DNA of 64,000 nt, from assembly GCF_003514505.1 (NCBI RefSeq), contig NZ_DOPX01000019.1:62001-126000 (forward strand), written 5' to 3'. The stretch comes from Proteiniclasticum sp. (GTDB lineage Bacteria; Bacillota; Clostridia; Clostridiales; Clostridiaceae). The notes beneath the pieces are model-generated. The model was not told where the DNA came from. It saw only the letters and a program-made list of their open reading frames with translations, and did no database searches. A program made the position numbers and the translations under genes. Positions 51,657 through 61,073 of the stretch are shown in pieces (within the stretch, counting starts at the first letter, position 1; every line of letters begins with the position of its first letter).

Positions 51657-52688
51657 TTAGACTTCAAAATGCAGTGCGCTTCTGCCCTGCTCTTTCAGAG
51701 TCTGAAGGTCTTTGATGCCGGTGAGAAGCATAGCGCCTTTCAGCTCCTGTGCTACCTTTTTGGCATAAAGCTCCACCGCTTCTTCTCCACCACCGATGGC
51801 GTACTGCGCAAAAGGTCTGCCGATGAGGACAGCATCCGCTCCTAAAGCCAGGAACTTAAATACATCCACACCACTTCTGATGCCCCCGTCTGCAAGAACA
51901 GGCACTCTGCCGTTCACAGCCTTGGCTATTTCAGGCAAAACGGATATGGTGGCCCTTGCATGATCAAGGACACGTCCGCCGTGATTGGAGACCACGATGG
52001 CGTCCGCTCCAGCTTCCACTGCAAGCATTGCCTCATCAACGGTCATAATGCCTTTCACGATGAAAGGTACTGTTAGATAAGCTTTAATGGCTTTCAGCTC
52101 CTCCAGAGATTTTGGATCCACCCGATGACCATGGATCTTCAGGGTATCAAGCCCTGCGGAGTCGATGTCCACACCAATAGCAACGGGATTGGATGCCATG
52201 GCCAGATCGATTCTGGCAAAAAGCTCTTCCTGATTCCAAGGTTTAATGAAGGGAATACCCGCCATATTTTCTTCCTGCAGCACGCTGAGGTTGTCCTCCA
52301 GGAAGGACTTGAATGCTGAATCTCCCACCATCGGCAGAATGCCTGCTTTTTCAGAGCCTTTCACCACGCCATGGATATAGTCTTTTTCACTCATTTTGTT
52401 GCCCATATTGATGTTCACACCTGTTACTGGTGCAGGCATCACGGGCATGGACAAGGTTTTGCCAAAGAGCGTGAAGGAAAGATCCGCATCCTTCACCTCG
52501 TGGATGGTTTTCAGATGCAAGGTGATGTTCTTCAGAGCTTCCACGTTCCGGATAAAGCTTGCGCCGGTTCCTTTACCGCCCATACCAGGCACTTCGCCTC
52601 TGCAGGCTGCCCCATCGCATTCTTTGCACATACGGCATTGGGGCATCATTTTTTCTCTCGCTTGTTGTTTTGCTTCCTGTAATGTCAT
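51657..52688 (-). CDS. FMN-dependent alpha-hydroxyacid dehydrogenase-like protein
   Basis: 343 aa TIM barrel. IVVSNHGGRVLDHARATISVLPEI holds the catalytic His and Arg, VLADGGIRSGVDVFKFLALGADAVLIGRPF the FMN phosphate site. The N terminus is unusual: QCRMCKECDGAACRGEVPG (17-35) with four Cys, suited to a metal or Fe-S site. Substrate unknown; lactate or another 2-hydroxyacid is likely by family. ATG overlaps the DUF523 stop. Confidence 0.82.
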   Translation of the reverse strand: MTLQEAKQQAREKMMPQCRMCKECDGAACRGEVPGMGGKGTGASFIRNVEALKNITLHLKTIHEVKDADLSFTLFGKTLSMPVMPAPVTGVNINMGNKMSEKDYIHGVVKGSEKAGILPMVGDSAFKSFLEDNLSVLQEENMAGIPFIKPWNQEELFARIDLAMASNPVAIGVDIDSAGLDTLKIHGHRVDPKSLEELKAIKAYLTVPFIVKGIMTVDEAMLAVEAGADAIVVSNHGGRVLDHARATISVLPEIAKAVNGRVPVLADGGIRSGVDVFKFLALGADAVLIGRPFAQYAIGGGEEAVELYAKKVAQELKGAMLLTGIKDLQTLKEQGRSALHFEV

Positions 52689-53119
52689 TAGAGACCTCCT
52701 AAATCTTCTTCTGTATATACTTCAATGCCATGAGCCAGAAGCATTTCTGCTGTGACACCATGGCCTTCCGCCAAAGTTTTTGTAAAGGTGCCGTCATAAA
52801 TCCGGCCCTTCCCGCAGGAAGGGCTTCTTGATTTTAAAACAGCTTTTCTGATGCCTTCTTTCAGGCAGTACGCCAGAGCTTTTTCAGCACCGAGCCGATA
52901 CTCTGATGTCACGTCTTTTCCGTTTCTTGTCCGTACGCTCGCACCAAGCCTCTCAGCTGGAGTTCTTGGGATGGGAAGCCCCCCGGAAACTTCAGGACAA
53001 AAAGGGTGGAGCTCATATTTCTCCGAAAGAGCAAGAACCTCTGGATAATAAAATCCTTCTCCATCATAGCGCACTTTCTCACCTAAAAGACAAGAAGAGA
53101 CCAAAAGTTTTTCTCTCAT
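52688..53119 (-). CDS. DUF523 family protein
   Basis: 143 aa; LLVSSCLLGEKVRYDG at the start, FCPEVSGGLPIPRTPAE, VLKSRSPSCGKGRIYDGTF. Cysteines at 10 and 97 region are the family's conserved ones. Biochemical role not known to me. Third gene of the U32-mutS2 transcript, 2 nt after mutS2. Confidence 0.88.
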   Translation of the reverse strand: MREKLLVSSCLLGEKVRYDGEGFYYPEVLALSEKYELHPFCPEVSGGLPIPRTPAERLGASVRTRNGKDVTSEYRLGAEKALAYCLKEGIRKAVLKSRSPSCGKGRIYDGTFTKTLAEGHGVTAEMLLAHGIEVYTEEDLGGL

Positions 53120-53121
53120 GG

Positions 53122-55467
53122 TTATTTTAGAGTGACGATGGTCACGCCTTTTCCTCCTTCTCCATATTCACCCAGACGGTATTTTTTCACATGGGGATGA
53201 TGACGGAACATATCCCAGAGATGTTCTTTCAGGATGCCCGTACCCATGCCATGGATGATGGTGACTTCCAGAAGACCCGCCATGGATGCTTCATCCAGGT
53301 AGTAATCCACCGCTCGTTCCGCTTCAAGGGCATCACTGCCACGGACATCGCAGCTGGTGGAAACACTTCTTAAATTGAGCCTTGCTTCACGCTTTTCAAA
53401 TTTTCTCTGTTTTTTGTCTTCCTTTAGTACCACCAGATCTTTTTTGTTTACGGAGAGTTTCATGATCCCCGCCTGCACCATCAGATCTCCTTTGGCATCT
53501 GGGAGACTGAGAATAGACACTTTCTGGTTCAGCGTGGACAGAAGGACTTCCTGTCCTTCTTTGAATTCTGTGACTTTCTCTCCTTCTACCCGTTCGAAGA
53601 GCTCCTTCTGTTCTCCTTTTTCAAGATCCTTTTTCAGCGTATCCCGGAGAGACTGCAGGCTTCTTCTGCTGTCTTTAAGATCCACGTTCTGCTCGATCTC
53701 ACGAAGCTGCTTCAAGAGGACATCAGCCTTTTCTTTGGCTTCCTCCAGGTACTTCTTCCCTTCTTGCCTTGCTTCACGTAGAGCTTTTTCACGGATTTCC
53801 TCGATTCGCTGCAGCTTTTTTTCCAGCTCCTCTTCCTTTCTTTTCAGCTCGTTTTTGATATTTTCAGCAAAGCGGGCATCTTTAGAAGCATCTCTTCTGG
53901 ATTTTTCCAGGCTCTCAATGAGCTCTTCAAACCGGAGAGCCTCTTTATCGATATAGGCTCTGGAACGTTCTATAAATTCTTCCGGAAGTCCAAGACGTTT
54001 GGAAATGAGAAACGCATTGGATTTTCCAGGCACCCCGATGAGAAGCCTGTAAGTGGGACGCAGTGTCTCCACGTTGAACTCCACAGAAGCGTTGGTGGTT
54101 TTATCTGATTTCAGCGCATAGGCTTTCAGCTCACTGTAATGGGTGGTGGCCATAATATGAAGCCCCCGCTCCTTCAGTGTTTCCAAAATAGCCATGGCTA
54201 GAGCAGCACCTTCTGTTGGATCGGTTCCTGCGCCAAGTTCATCAAAAAGAACTAGCGCTCTTTCATCTGCTTCTTCAATGATGTGGACTATGTTCACCAT
54301 ATGGGAGGAGAAAGTGGACAGACTCTGTTCTATGCTTTGCTCGTCTCCGATGTCTGCATAGATACTGCTGTAGTGACCAATGCTGGAGCCATCCGTGACT
54401 GGAATCAGGATACCGGCCATGGCCATGATATGGAGAAGTCCAACTGTTTTCAAGGTTACCGTCTTACCACCAGTGTTGGGTCCTGTGATGATGATGGCGG
54501 TGATGCCCTCCTCCATGTATATGGTGGAGGGTACCACTTCTTTATCCGGAATCAGGGGATGCCTTGCATCTCTTAAGTTGAACGTGAGGTTTTCCATAAG
54601 GGCAGGCATAGTGCCATCGGTTCTGATGGAATACTTCGCTTTCGCAAAGATCACATCCAGAGCATAAACAATGTCCGCGTTGGTCTTGACGAAAGTCAAA
54701 TCCTTGTCCACTTTCTGGGACAGTTCCATGAGGATCCGTTCCACTTCGGCTTTTTCTTTCAGCATCAGTTCCTTGATTTCATTGTTGAGATTAACAAGCC
54801 CCATGGGCTCAATAAATAGAGTTGCGCCAGAAGCGCTCTGATCATGGATCAGGCCTTTCACCTGACCTTTGTGCTCTGCTTTTACCGGGATGACATAACG
54901 GTCTCCCCGGACCGTATAGATGGCATCCTGAAGATATTTCTCATTCTCCCGGACCAGTCCTTGTATTTTATCTTTGACGCTGGCGGTCTTTTCACGAAGC
55001 GCCCGCCTGATTCTTAACAGCCCGTCACTGGCATGGTCTGCAATCTCATTCTCATCAGTGATGGCCTGATAGATGGCGTTTTCCAGATTTTTTAAGGATG
55101 TGACACCAGCAGTGAGTTCCTGAAGTGCACCTGTTTTTTCATCTTTGCCTACATAGTCTTTCAGAAGTCTTGCACTCTTTAAGATGTTGGCGGTTTTTAC
55201 AAGGCCGTCGATGGAGGCGGTGCCTCCTTTACCAATATAGTTTAAAGTACCAAGAACATCATAGACCCCTTCAAAGGGAGCGCTTCCCTTCTCATCCAGA
55301 AGACTTTTCGCTTCGTTGGTCTCCTGAAGGGCTCGTAGGATTTCTGTCTTGGAGGTGAAGGGCATAAGCTTCAGGATCTCTTCTTTTCCTGGAGAAGATA
55401 CCGCGTAAGCGGCTACTTTTTCCCGGATTTTTGGAAATTCCAGTTTTTGGATGTTTTTTTCGTTCAC
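53122..55467 (-). CDS. mutS2: Endonuclease MutS2 (RqcU)
   Basis: 781 aa. MutS core with Walker A GPNTGGKTVTLKT and LFDELGAGTDPTEGAALA, a long coiled coil (about 510-620), KOW-like segment and C-terminal Smr nuclease domain (DVRGSDALEAERAVDYYLDEA, IIHGMGTG). Acts on collided ribosomes and/or recombination intermediates. GTG start shares its G with the stop of the U32 gene. Confidence 0.95.
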   Translation of the reverse strand: MNEKNIQKLEFPKIREKVAAYAVSSPGKEEILKLMPFTSKTEILRALQETNEAKSLLDEKGSAPFEGVYDVLGTLNYIGKGGTASIDGLVKTANILKSARLLKDYVGKDEKTGALQELTAGVTSLKNLENAIYQAITDENEIADHASDGLLRIRRALREKTASVKDKIQGLVRENEKYLQDAIYTVRGDRYVIPVKAEHKGQVKGLIHDQSASGATLFIEPMGLVNLNNEIKELMLKEKAEVERILMELSQKVDKDLTFVKTNADIVYALDVIFAKAKYSIRTDGTMPALMENLTFNLRDARHPLIPDKEVVPSTIYMEEGITAIIITGPNTGGKTVTLKTVGLLHIMAMAGILIPVTDGSSIGHYSSIYADIGDEQSIEQSLSTFSSHMVNIVHIIEEADERALVLFDELGAGTDPTEGAALAMAILETLKERGLHIMATTHYSELKAYALKSDKTTNASVEFNVETLRPTYRLLIGVPGKSNAFLISKRLGLPEEFIERSRAYIDKEALRFEELIESLEKSRRDASKDARFAENIKNELKRKEEELEKKLQRIEEIREKALREARQEGKKYLEEAKEKADVLLKQLREIEQNVDLKDSRRSLQSLRDTLKKDLEKGEQKELFERVEGEKVTEFKEGQEVLLSTLNQKVSILSLPDAKGDLMVQAGIMKLSVNKKDLVVLKEDKKQRKFEKREARLNLRSVSTSCDVRGSDALEAERAVDYYLDEASMAGLLEVTIIHGMGTGILKEHLWDMFRHHPHVKKYRLGEYGEGGKGVTIVTLK

Positions 55468-57812
55468 TATTCCACTCCCCTTTTATAATGTCCGCGGTTG
55501 AATGCTTCGAGGGTTAAGGCTTGTTCGTTTTTGAAAGCTCTGAGAATCTCCAGGGCTTCTTCATAGGACTCTGTGGTAAGGTCTACACGGAAAGAGGTGA
55601 ATCCTAGAGACTGAAGATCTTTTGTGGTGTCCAGAAGATTTTTGGGTTTGCCGTTCATGATGTAGCTTCGGCAGAACACATCCGTCATCACAGGGAACTC
55701 TTCGCCCATACGGTCTTTCAGAGAGAATCGATCTCTCATGCAAATCTCGTTGCATGGAGTTTCACGTGTCATGCCTCCTAAAGAAGCACCCACGGGACAG
55801 TATTCACTGTGCATGAGCTCTTGCCGGCCATAGACGAGAGTAATCAGTCGGTCCTTGTGCTTCAGTTCTTTCAGTTCCTGACGGTTCAGCTCCTCACTGA
55901 CCATGCTCATATAAAGATCCTCTCCGTAAAGATGAAGACCATAGCTGTTCATAAGGTTCATTTTATAATCGCCGATGATGCGGAACTCCTTGTGGAGCGC
56001 CCGCAGTACACCTGCATTGTTTGTGACAATGCCTTCTACTGCCCCATATTTTTTCAGGTCTCTTACCTTAGAGACCACACCATGCAGCTCTTTTCTCAAA
56101 ATATTGGAGACCTTCAGATAAATCTTCAGACCCAGTGCTTTCTGCTTTTTCAGAAGATCTGCCACATCCTTGAAGCTGAGATGCCTCTCTCCCCGGTAAA
56201 ACGGATAAAGCACCAGCTCTTTCATATCGCTCTCTAATGCGGCTTTCAGCTGTTCTTTGGTGGAGATGCCCACAAGGCGGAGCTTCTCCTGTCTTTTCTC
56301 AAGAACAGGGGTTTCTTTAGACTGAAGTCCTCCGGATCTTTTTCTGCTTTCTACCTCATAGGCTACGATGTCCTCCAGGAGCAGTCTTCTCATCTCGTTG
56401 AGATCTTTCACAGGCAGAAAGCCTTCTTCGAAGTTCCTGAAGCTTAGGGTTTCTATGACAAAAGGAGTCTCGCCGCTTTTTTTAAGCGCATCTTCCACTC
56501 TTTCTCTCGTAAGTGGAGCCTTTTGAGCTTTTTCCACCATTTTTGAAGTCCTATGATAGATTCTGTCCTTATAGACCACTGTAAGGGAGGCTTCCTCACC
56601 GGGTGCAAAAGAAAGGTCTCCTGTGAGGCCGATTTTTTTATCGTATAGACCATTGTGGCTTCTTTTGAGCTGATCCATCAGCTCAAAATCATAGGTCTTA
56701 TAGAGTTCTCCCTCGGGCAGTTTGCTTCTCCCGATGAGTTTCACCTGTTCCCCCGCATCTGCAAAGTCTTTTACATCTTTTCCGTCCCGGATACCTTCTA
56801 CAGTCAATCCTTTTTCTCCAACTCTTAGGCCATCGCCTTTCTTTAAAGGCGCATCCAGCTGGAGAGTCCCGTCTTTGTGAACCTTCCCGATGCGTACTCC
56901 GGTATTTTTAGGGTAGTGGAAAGCCATCATGTCTCTTCCGGTTTTACCGTGGAAGTAGCCATCTGAGAGACCTTCTCTGTTGAAGACTTTAAGCAGATTC
57001 TCTTTATGGGTTTTTGATTGATATCCTTCAATCTCTTCTCTGAAGTACTTTACTGTGGCTGCCACATATTCCGGACGCTTCATTCTTCCTTCGATCTTCA
57101 GGGAATAAACACCAGAATCCAGAATCTCATCCATGTTGTCTATGGCTGTGATGTCCTTCGGACTCATGAGATAGGCCTTGGCTCTGGATACGCCATTCTC
57201 ATCCAAAAGGTCATAAGGGAGCCTGCAGGGCTGAGCGCATCTTCCGCGGTTTCCGCTTCTCCCGCCTAAGATGCTCGACATGAGGCATTGCCCGGAATAG
57301 CTGATACAAAGGGCACCATGGACAAAGATCTCGGTTTCTACACCGAGGTCCACACTGATTTCTTTGATTTCCTCAAAGGACAGCTCCCGGGACAGCACAA
57401 TCCGCCGAATGCCTTTCTCTGTATAGTAGAGAGCGCCTTCTCCATTATGGACTGTCATCTGAGTGGATGCATGAAGCTCAAACTCCGGCAGCTCTGTCCG
57501 CAGTCTGTAGATGAGTCCTGGATCCTGAACGATGAGGGCATCCACACCGATTTGATAGAGATAGGATGCATAGGATACAGCTTCTTCCAGCTCATTGTCT
57601 TTCAGAAGGGTATTCAGCGTGATATTTACCCGAACATCATAGCTGTGGCAGTAATCTACCGCTTCTTCGAGCTCTTTTTCAGTGAAGTTGGTGGCATAGG
57701 CTCTGGCGGAGAATTTGGTTCCGCCAAGATAAACAGCGTTGGCTCCATTTTGTACAGCCATCACCAAGGATTCCATACTGCCTGCTGGTGCTAATAGTTC
57801 TATATATCTCAC
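55467..57812 (-). CDS. U32-family peptidase / RlhA-like protein with DUF3656
   Basis: 781 aa. N-terminal U32 domain (ELLAPAGSMESLVMAVQNGANAVYLGG; FVHGALCISYSGQCLMSS; GNRGRCAQPCRLPYDL) and a middle DUF3656 region, then a second U32-like repeat (NSYGLHLYGED, CPVGAS). Relatives act in rRNA or tRNA hydroxylation (RlhA, TrhP). GTG start at 57812 with GAGGT upstream. First gene of the four-gene transcript. Confidence 0.9.
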   Translation of the reverse strand: MRYIELLAPAGSMESLVMAVQNGANAVYLGGTKFSARAYATNFTEKELEEAVDYCHSYDVRVNITLNTLLKDNELEEAVSYASYLYQIGVDALIVQDPGLIYRLRTELPEFELHASTQMTVHNGEGALYYTEKGIRRIVLSRELSFEEIKEISVDLGVETEIFVHGALCISYSGQCLMSSILGGRSGNRGRCAQPCRLPYDLLDENGVSRAKAYLMSPKDITAIDNMDEILDSGVYSLKIEGRMKRPEYVAATVKYFREEIEGYQSKTHKENLLKVFNREGLSDGYFHGKTGRDMMAFHYPKNTGVRIGKVHKDGTLQLDAPLKKGDGLRVGEKGLTVEGIRDGKDVKDFADAGEQVKLIGRSKLPEGELYKTYDFELMDQLKRSHNGLYDKKIGLTGDLSFAPGEEASLTVVYKDRIYHRTSKMVEKAQKAPLTRERVEDALKKSGETPFVIETLSFRNFEEGFLPVKDLNEMRRLLLEDIVAYEVESRKRSGGLQSKETPVLEKRQEKLRLVGISTKEQLKAALESDMKELVLYPFYRGERHLSFKDVADLLKKQKALGLKIYLKVSNILRKELHGVVSKVRDLKKYGAVEGIVTNNAGVLRALHKEFRIIGDYKMNLMNSYGLHLYGEDLYMSMVSEELNRQELKELKHKDRLITLVYGRQELMHSEYCPVGASLGGMTRETPCNEICMRDRFSLKDRMGEEFPVMTDVFCRSYIMNGKPKNLLDTTKDLQSLGFTSFRVDLTTESYEEALEILRAFKNEQALTLEAFNRGHYKRGVE

Positions 57813-57856
57813 AAAAAATCTACCTCAATCCTTAAAATTTACCTATCTATTATAGC

Positions 57857-57897
57857 ATGAAAACCAGAACGAAGGACCTCTTCGTTCTGGTTTTCAT
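57857..57897. terminator. Terminator of zapA
   Basis: Perfect 18-bp stem (ATGAAAACCAGAACGAAG and its complement) with a 5-nt loop, between zapA and the U32 gene. Confidence 0.85.
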
Positions 57898-57912
57898 AGG
57901 AATCCGGCATTT

Positions 57913-58533
57913 CTACCTGGATTTTTCTTTTAAGATGGGATTCTTTTCTTTTTTTTCTTTTTCTTTCAGCTCTTTCGTTTGAGTCAACTGAGTGTCAAAG
58001 AGTTTTTTCTGAAGCTCCAGCACTTTATATTTGTAGGACTGCAGCTCAAACTTCAGCTCTTTGTTCAGCTTGGAGAGGCTTTCGTTCTCATCACGGTATT
58101 CTTTGGCGCTGTCTTGTGTCAGCCTCAGCTCTGTTTCCAGTCTCTTGATTTCCCGATCTTTCCCAAGTTTTTCACGACTGTCTTCTTCCTGAAGTTTTGA
58201 GAGAGTTTCTTTCAGCTGGTTGTTTTCTTTTTGGATTCTCTCCACCTCTTTCTCAAGAAGTATCATTTCCTCTTTCATACCCGCTGCTTTTTTGTACACA
58301 GATCCTTCCTCTTTTTTGAGGTTCTCCAGGTCATCCTGTTTCTTGTACAGTCTGTCCACGGCGTTAAGCGCAGCCAGAACAGAGGCGGAGGAAGTATCCA
58401 TCTGACGGTTTCTCTCCATCATGGAGCTGATCATCTGATGTACTTCTTTTCCGACTTTTCTTAGATACTCCTCAGGTTCCTCACCCTTTAAGGTGTATTC
58501 CTGACCACAGATCCGTACCGTCACTTTATTCAT
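57913..58533 (-). CDS. zapA: Cell division protein ZapA with long coiled-coil tail
   Basis: 206 aa. N-terminal ZapA domain (NKVTVRICGQEYTLKGEEPEEYLRKVGKEVHQMI; SASVLAALNAVDRLYK) followed by a coiled coil from about 80 to 195. Most ZapA proteins are near 100 aa, so this one is extended. Stabilises FtsZ bundles at the division ring. Start 8 nt after AAAGGGG. Confidence 0.85.
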   Translation of the reverse strand: MNKVTVRICGQEYTLKGEEPEEYLRKVGKEVHQMISSMMERNRQMDTSSASVLAALNAVDRLYKKQDDLENLKKEEGSVYKKAAGMKEEMILLEKEVERIQKENNQLKETLSKLQEEDSREKLGKDREIKRLETELRLTQDSAKEYRDENESLSKLNKELKFELQSYKYKVLELQKKLFDTQLTQTKELKEKEKKEKNPILKEKSR

Positions 58534-58639
58534 CTTGTCGTCCCCTTTCTGCATGTCCCCGTATGCATTGTTTTCGGCATCTCTATATTTTTCAATATTC
58601 TCAATTATTCATCAGTATCTAATATTATAGCTCGTTTTG

Positions 58640-58680
58640 CTGAAAAAATCATCCGTCAGGAAGAATTTCCTGACGGATTC
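58640..58680 (-). terminator. Terminator of pheST
   Basis: 12-bp stem ATCCGTCAGGAA / TTCCTGACGGAT with 4-nt loop and GATTTTTT on the minus strand. Confidence 0.88.
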
Positions 58681-58697
58681 TAAAGATTCTTTTCCGA

Positions 58698-61061
58698 TTA
58701 TCTTAGTACTGCTCCCAGCATATGTTCCAGTGTGCGGACGATTTTCTCATGGACTTTATTGACTTCTTTATCGGTCAGAGTTCGTTCCTTGTTCCGGTAC
58801 ACCAGATTGTAGGCTACGCTCTTCTTTCCTTCTGGAAGCTGCTTGCCTTTATAGACATCGAAAAGTGTATAGCTTTCTAAAAGTGATCCTCCTTGCTTCT
58901 TGAAGATCATTTCCATTTCCTGTACCAGAACCGTATCATCGATGAGTACCGCAATGTCTCTTGTGACAGAAGGATACTTTGGTATCTCCACGTACTTTTT
59001 CTCGGTCACCGCTGCATTATAGAGGGTCATAAGATCCAGTTCCATAATGTAAGATGCTTTTTCCATGTTGTAGTTCTGGGAAACTTTTGGATGGATCTCA
59101 CCAAAGGTTGCAAGCTTCTTCTTTCCTAAAAGCACATGAGCGGACTTTCCTGGATGGAAAGAAGGATGATCTGCCCGTTCGTATAAGATATTGGTTAGAC
59201 CGAATTCTTCAATGATGACTTCTACGATGCCTTTCAGGTGATAGAAGAGGTCTTTTCCATAGAGTCCTACGGTGAGGATTTCTCTTTCTTCTGGCAGCGG
59301 GCTTTCATTTTTCAAATAAATCTTACCGATCTCATAAAGTGCTGCTTCTTCGTTGCTTCTTGCTTCGTTTCTTGCCAGAGATTCCATCATAGAAGAGATC
59401 ATGGTGGTTCTCATGACGGAGAAATCTTCGCCCAGAGGATTTCGGATCTCCACCATATTTCTTAATGGAGAGTCCTCAGGCAGGAGAATTTTCTGCAGGT
59501 CTTTTCTGGAAATGAAGCTGTAGCTGATGGATTCATAAAGACCTTGTGCTACAAGTGAATTTTCAAGCTTTTTTCTTAAGATCTGATAAGGATATCTTCC
59601 TCCACGCTCTGCATTCACATGTGGTACCGTTGGAGTGATGTTGTTGTATCCATAAATCCTGGCTACTTCCTCCACAATATCTTCCTTGATGAACAGATCA
59701 TTTCTGAAGGTTGGCGTGGTAATCTCCAAAACATTGCCATCCACCTTAGTGTCAATCTCCAAGGCGTTCAGGATGTCCGCCATTTTTTGGCTGGAAAGAT
59801 CTGTTCCGAGGAACCCGTTGATGTAATCAGTAGATACAGCAAGCTGATTGGGCTCTCTTCTCATGGGATATACATCCACAGTATAGTCCAGCACCTTACC
59901 GATGCCTAGCTTCTCAATGAGATGGCAGATTCGGTCTAAGGCAAGCTCTGCAAGGTTTGGATCAATGTCCTTGTCAAATCTGGTGGAGGCATCGGTTCGA
60001 AGATTCAGATAGGAGGAGGCATTTCTAATGGTTACACCATCAAAGTTTGCAGACTCCAGAATGACAGAAGTAGTATCTTCTTTGATTTCTGAATCCAGTC
60101 CACCCATGAGACCTGCAAGTCCGATGATATTGTTATCATCCATGATGAGCAGTGTTTTTTCTCTTAGAGTCCGCTCATTTCCGTCTAAGGTTGTGAACTT
60201 CTCACCGCCGGCTGCTTCTTTCACACGGATGAGGCCAGAGGCAATCTCTCTTTTGTCGAAAGCATGAAGGGGCTGTCCAATCTCCAGCATCACAAAGTTT
60301 GTCAAATCCACCATATTGCTGATGGGCCTGATGCCGGCTTCCAATAGCCTGCTCTTGATAAAATCCGGACTTTCTCCAATGACCACATCCACAACTTCCC
60401 GGGCCATATACCTTCTGGAAAGAGGTGTGTCTATAGAAACCTTCACAGGCTCCAGGTCTGTTTTTTGCGGGTTGAAGTCTAGGGATGGTTTTTTCAGCGC
60501 GGTACCGTATACAGCGGAAACTTCCCTGGCAAGACCCAGGATGCTGAGGCAATCCGGTCTGTTGGATGTAATTTCCAGGTCCAGAATACCACCGTTCAAC
60601 CCAAGGACTTCTTTGATGTCTTTTCCCGCAGGAGTATGCTCAGGGAGGATCATCAGACCGTCACAGGTGCCCTTTTCTTTCAGTCCCAGTTCTTCTTCAG
60701 AGCAGAACATCCCATTGGATAAGATGCCCCGAAGCTTTCCTTTTTTGATTTCTGATCCGTCAAAAAGAGTGGACTGGTGGAGCGCCACTGGAACTGTATC
60801 GCCTTCCTTCATATTGGTTGCTGCGGTGACAATGACAATGGGTTCCTCCTCACCGATCTCCACGGTACATACCTGGAGTTTATCTGCTTCCGGATGCTTT
60901 TCGATTTTTGTGATGTTTCCGGTGACAATGTTTTTCAGTATATCAAAGGGATTCTCCAGACCTTCCACTTTGGACCCAGAAAGGGTCAGGGCATCCCCGA
61001 GAGTTTTTCCGTCCACATCGATATCCACATAGTCTTTCAGCCAGTTGATTGGTAATTTCAT
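58698..61061 (-). CDS. pheT: Phenylalanyl-tRNA synthetase beta subunit
   Basis: 787 aa. tRNA-binding OB domain (about 40-150; VCTVEIGEEEPIVIVTAATN), B3/B4 editing domain, B5 domain, catalytic-like domain and C-terminal FDX-ACB anticodon domain (DVYKGKQLPEGKKSVAYNLVYR). AGGAGGAAGAAG before ATG; 12 nt after pheS. Confidence 0.97.
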   Translation of the reverse strand: MKLPINWLKDYVDIDVDGKTLGDALTLSGSKVEGLENPFDILKNIVTGNITKIEKHPEADKLQVCTVEIGEEEPIVIVTAATNMKEGDTVPVALHQSTLFDGSEIKKGKLRGILSNGMFCSEEELGLKEKGTCDGLMILPEHTPAGKDIKEVLGLNGGILDLEITSNRPDCLSILGLAREVSAVYGTALKKPSLDFNPQKTDLEPVKVSIDTPLSRRYMAREVVDVVIGESPDFIKSRLLEAGIRPISNMVDLTNFVMLEIGQPLHAFDKREIASGLIRVKEAAGGEKFTTLDGNERTLREKTLLIMDDNNIIGLAGLMGGLDSEIKEDTTSVILESANFDGVTIRNASSYLNLRTDASTRFDKDIDPNLAELALDRICHLIEKLGIGKVLDYTVDVYPMRREPNQLAVSTDYINGFLGTDLSSQKMADILNALEIDTKVDGNVLEITTPTFRNDLFIKEDIVEEVARIYGYNNITPTVPHVNAERGGRYPYQILRKKLENSLVAQGLYESISYSFISRKDLQKILLPEDSPLRNMVEIRNPLGEDFSVMRTTMISSMMESLARNEARSNEEAALYEIGKIYLKNESPLPEEREILTVGLYGKDLFYHLKGIVEVIIEEFGLTNILYERADHPSFHPGKSAHVLLGKKKLATFGEIHPKVSQNYNMEKASYIMELDLMTLYNAAVTEKKYVEIPKYPSVTRDIAVLIDDTVLVQEMEMIFKKQGGSLLESYTLFDVYKGKQLPEGKKSVAYNLVYRNKERTLTDKEVNKVHEKIVRTLEHMLGAVLR

Positions 61062-61073
61062 CTCTTCTTCCTC

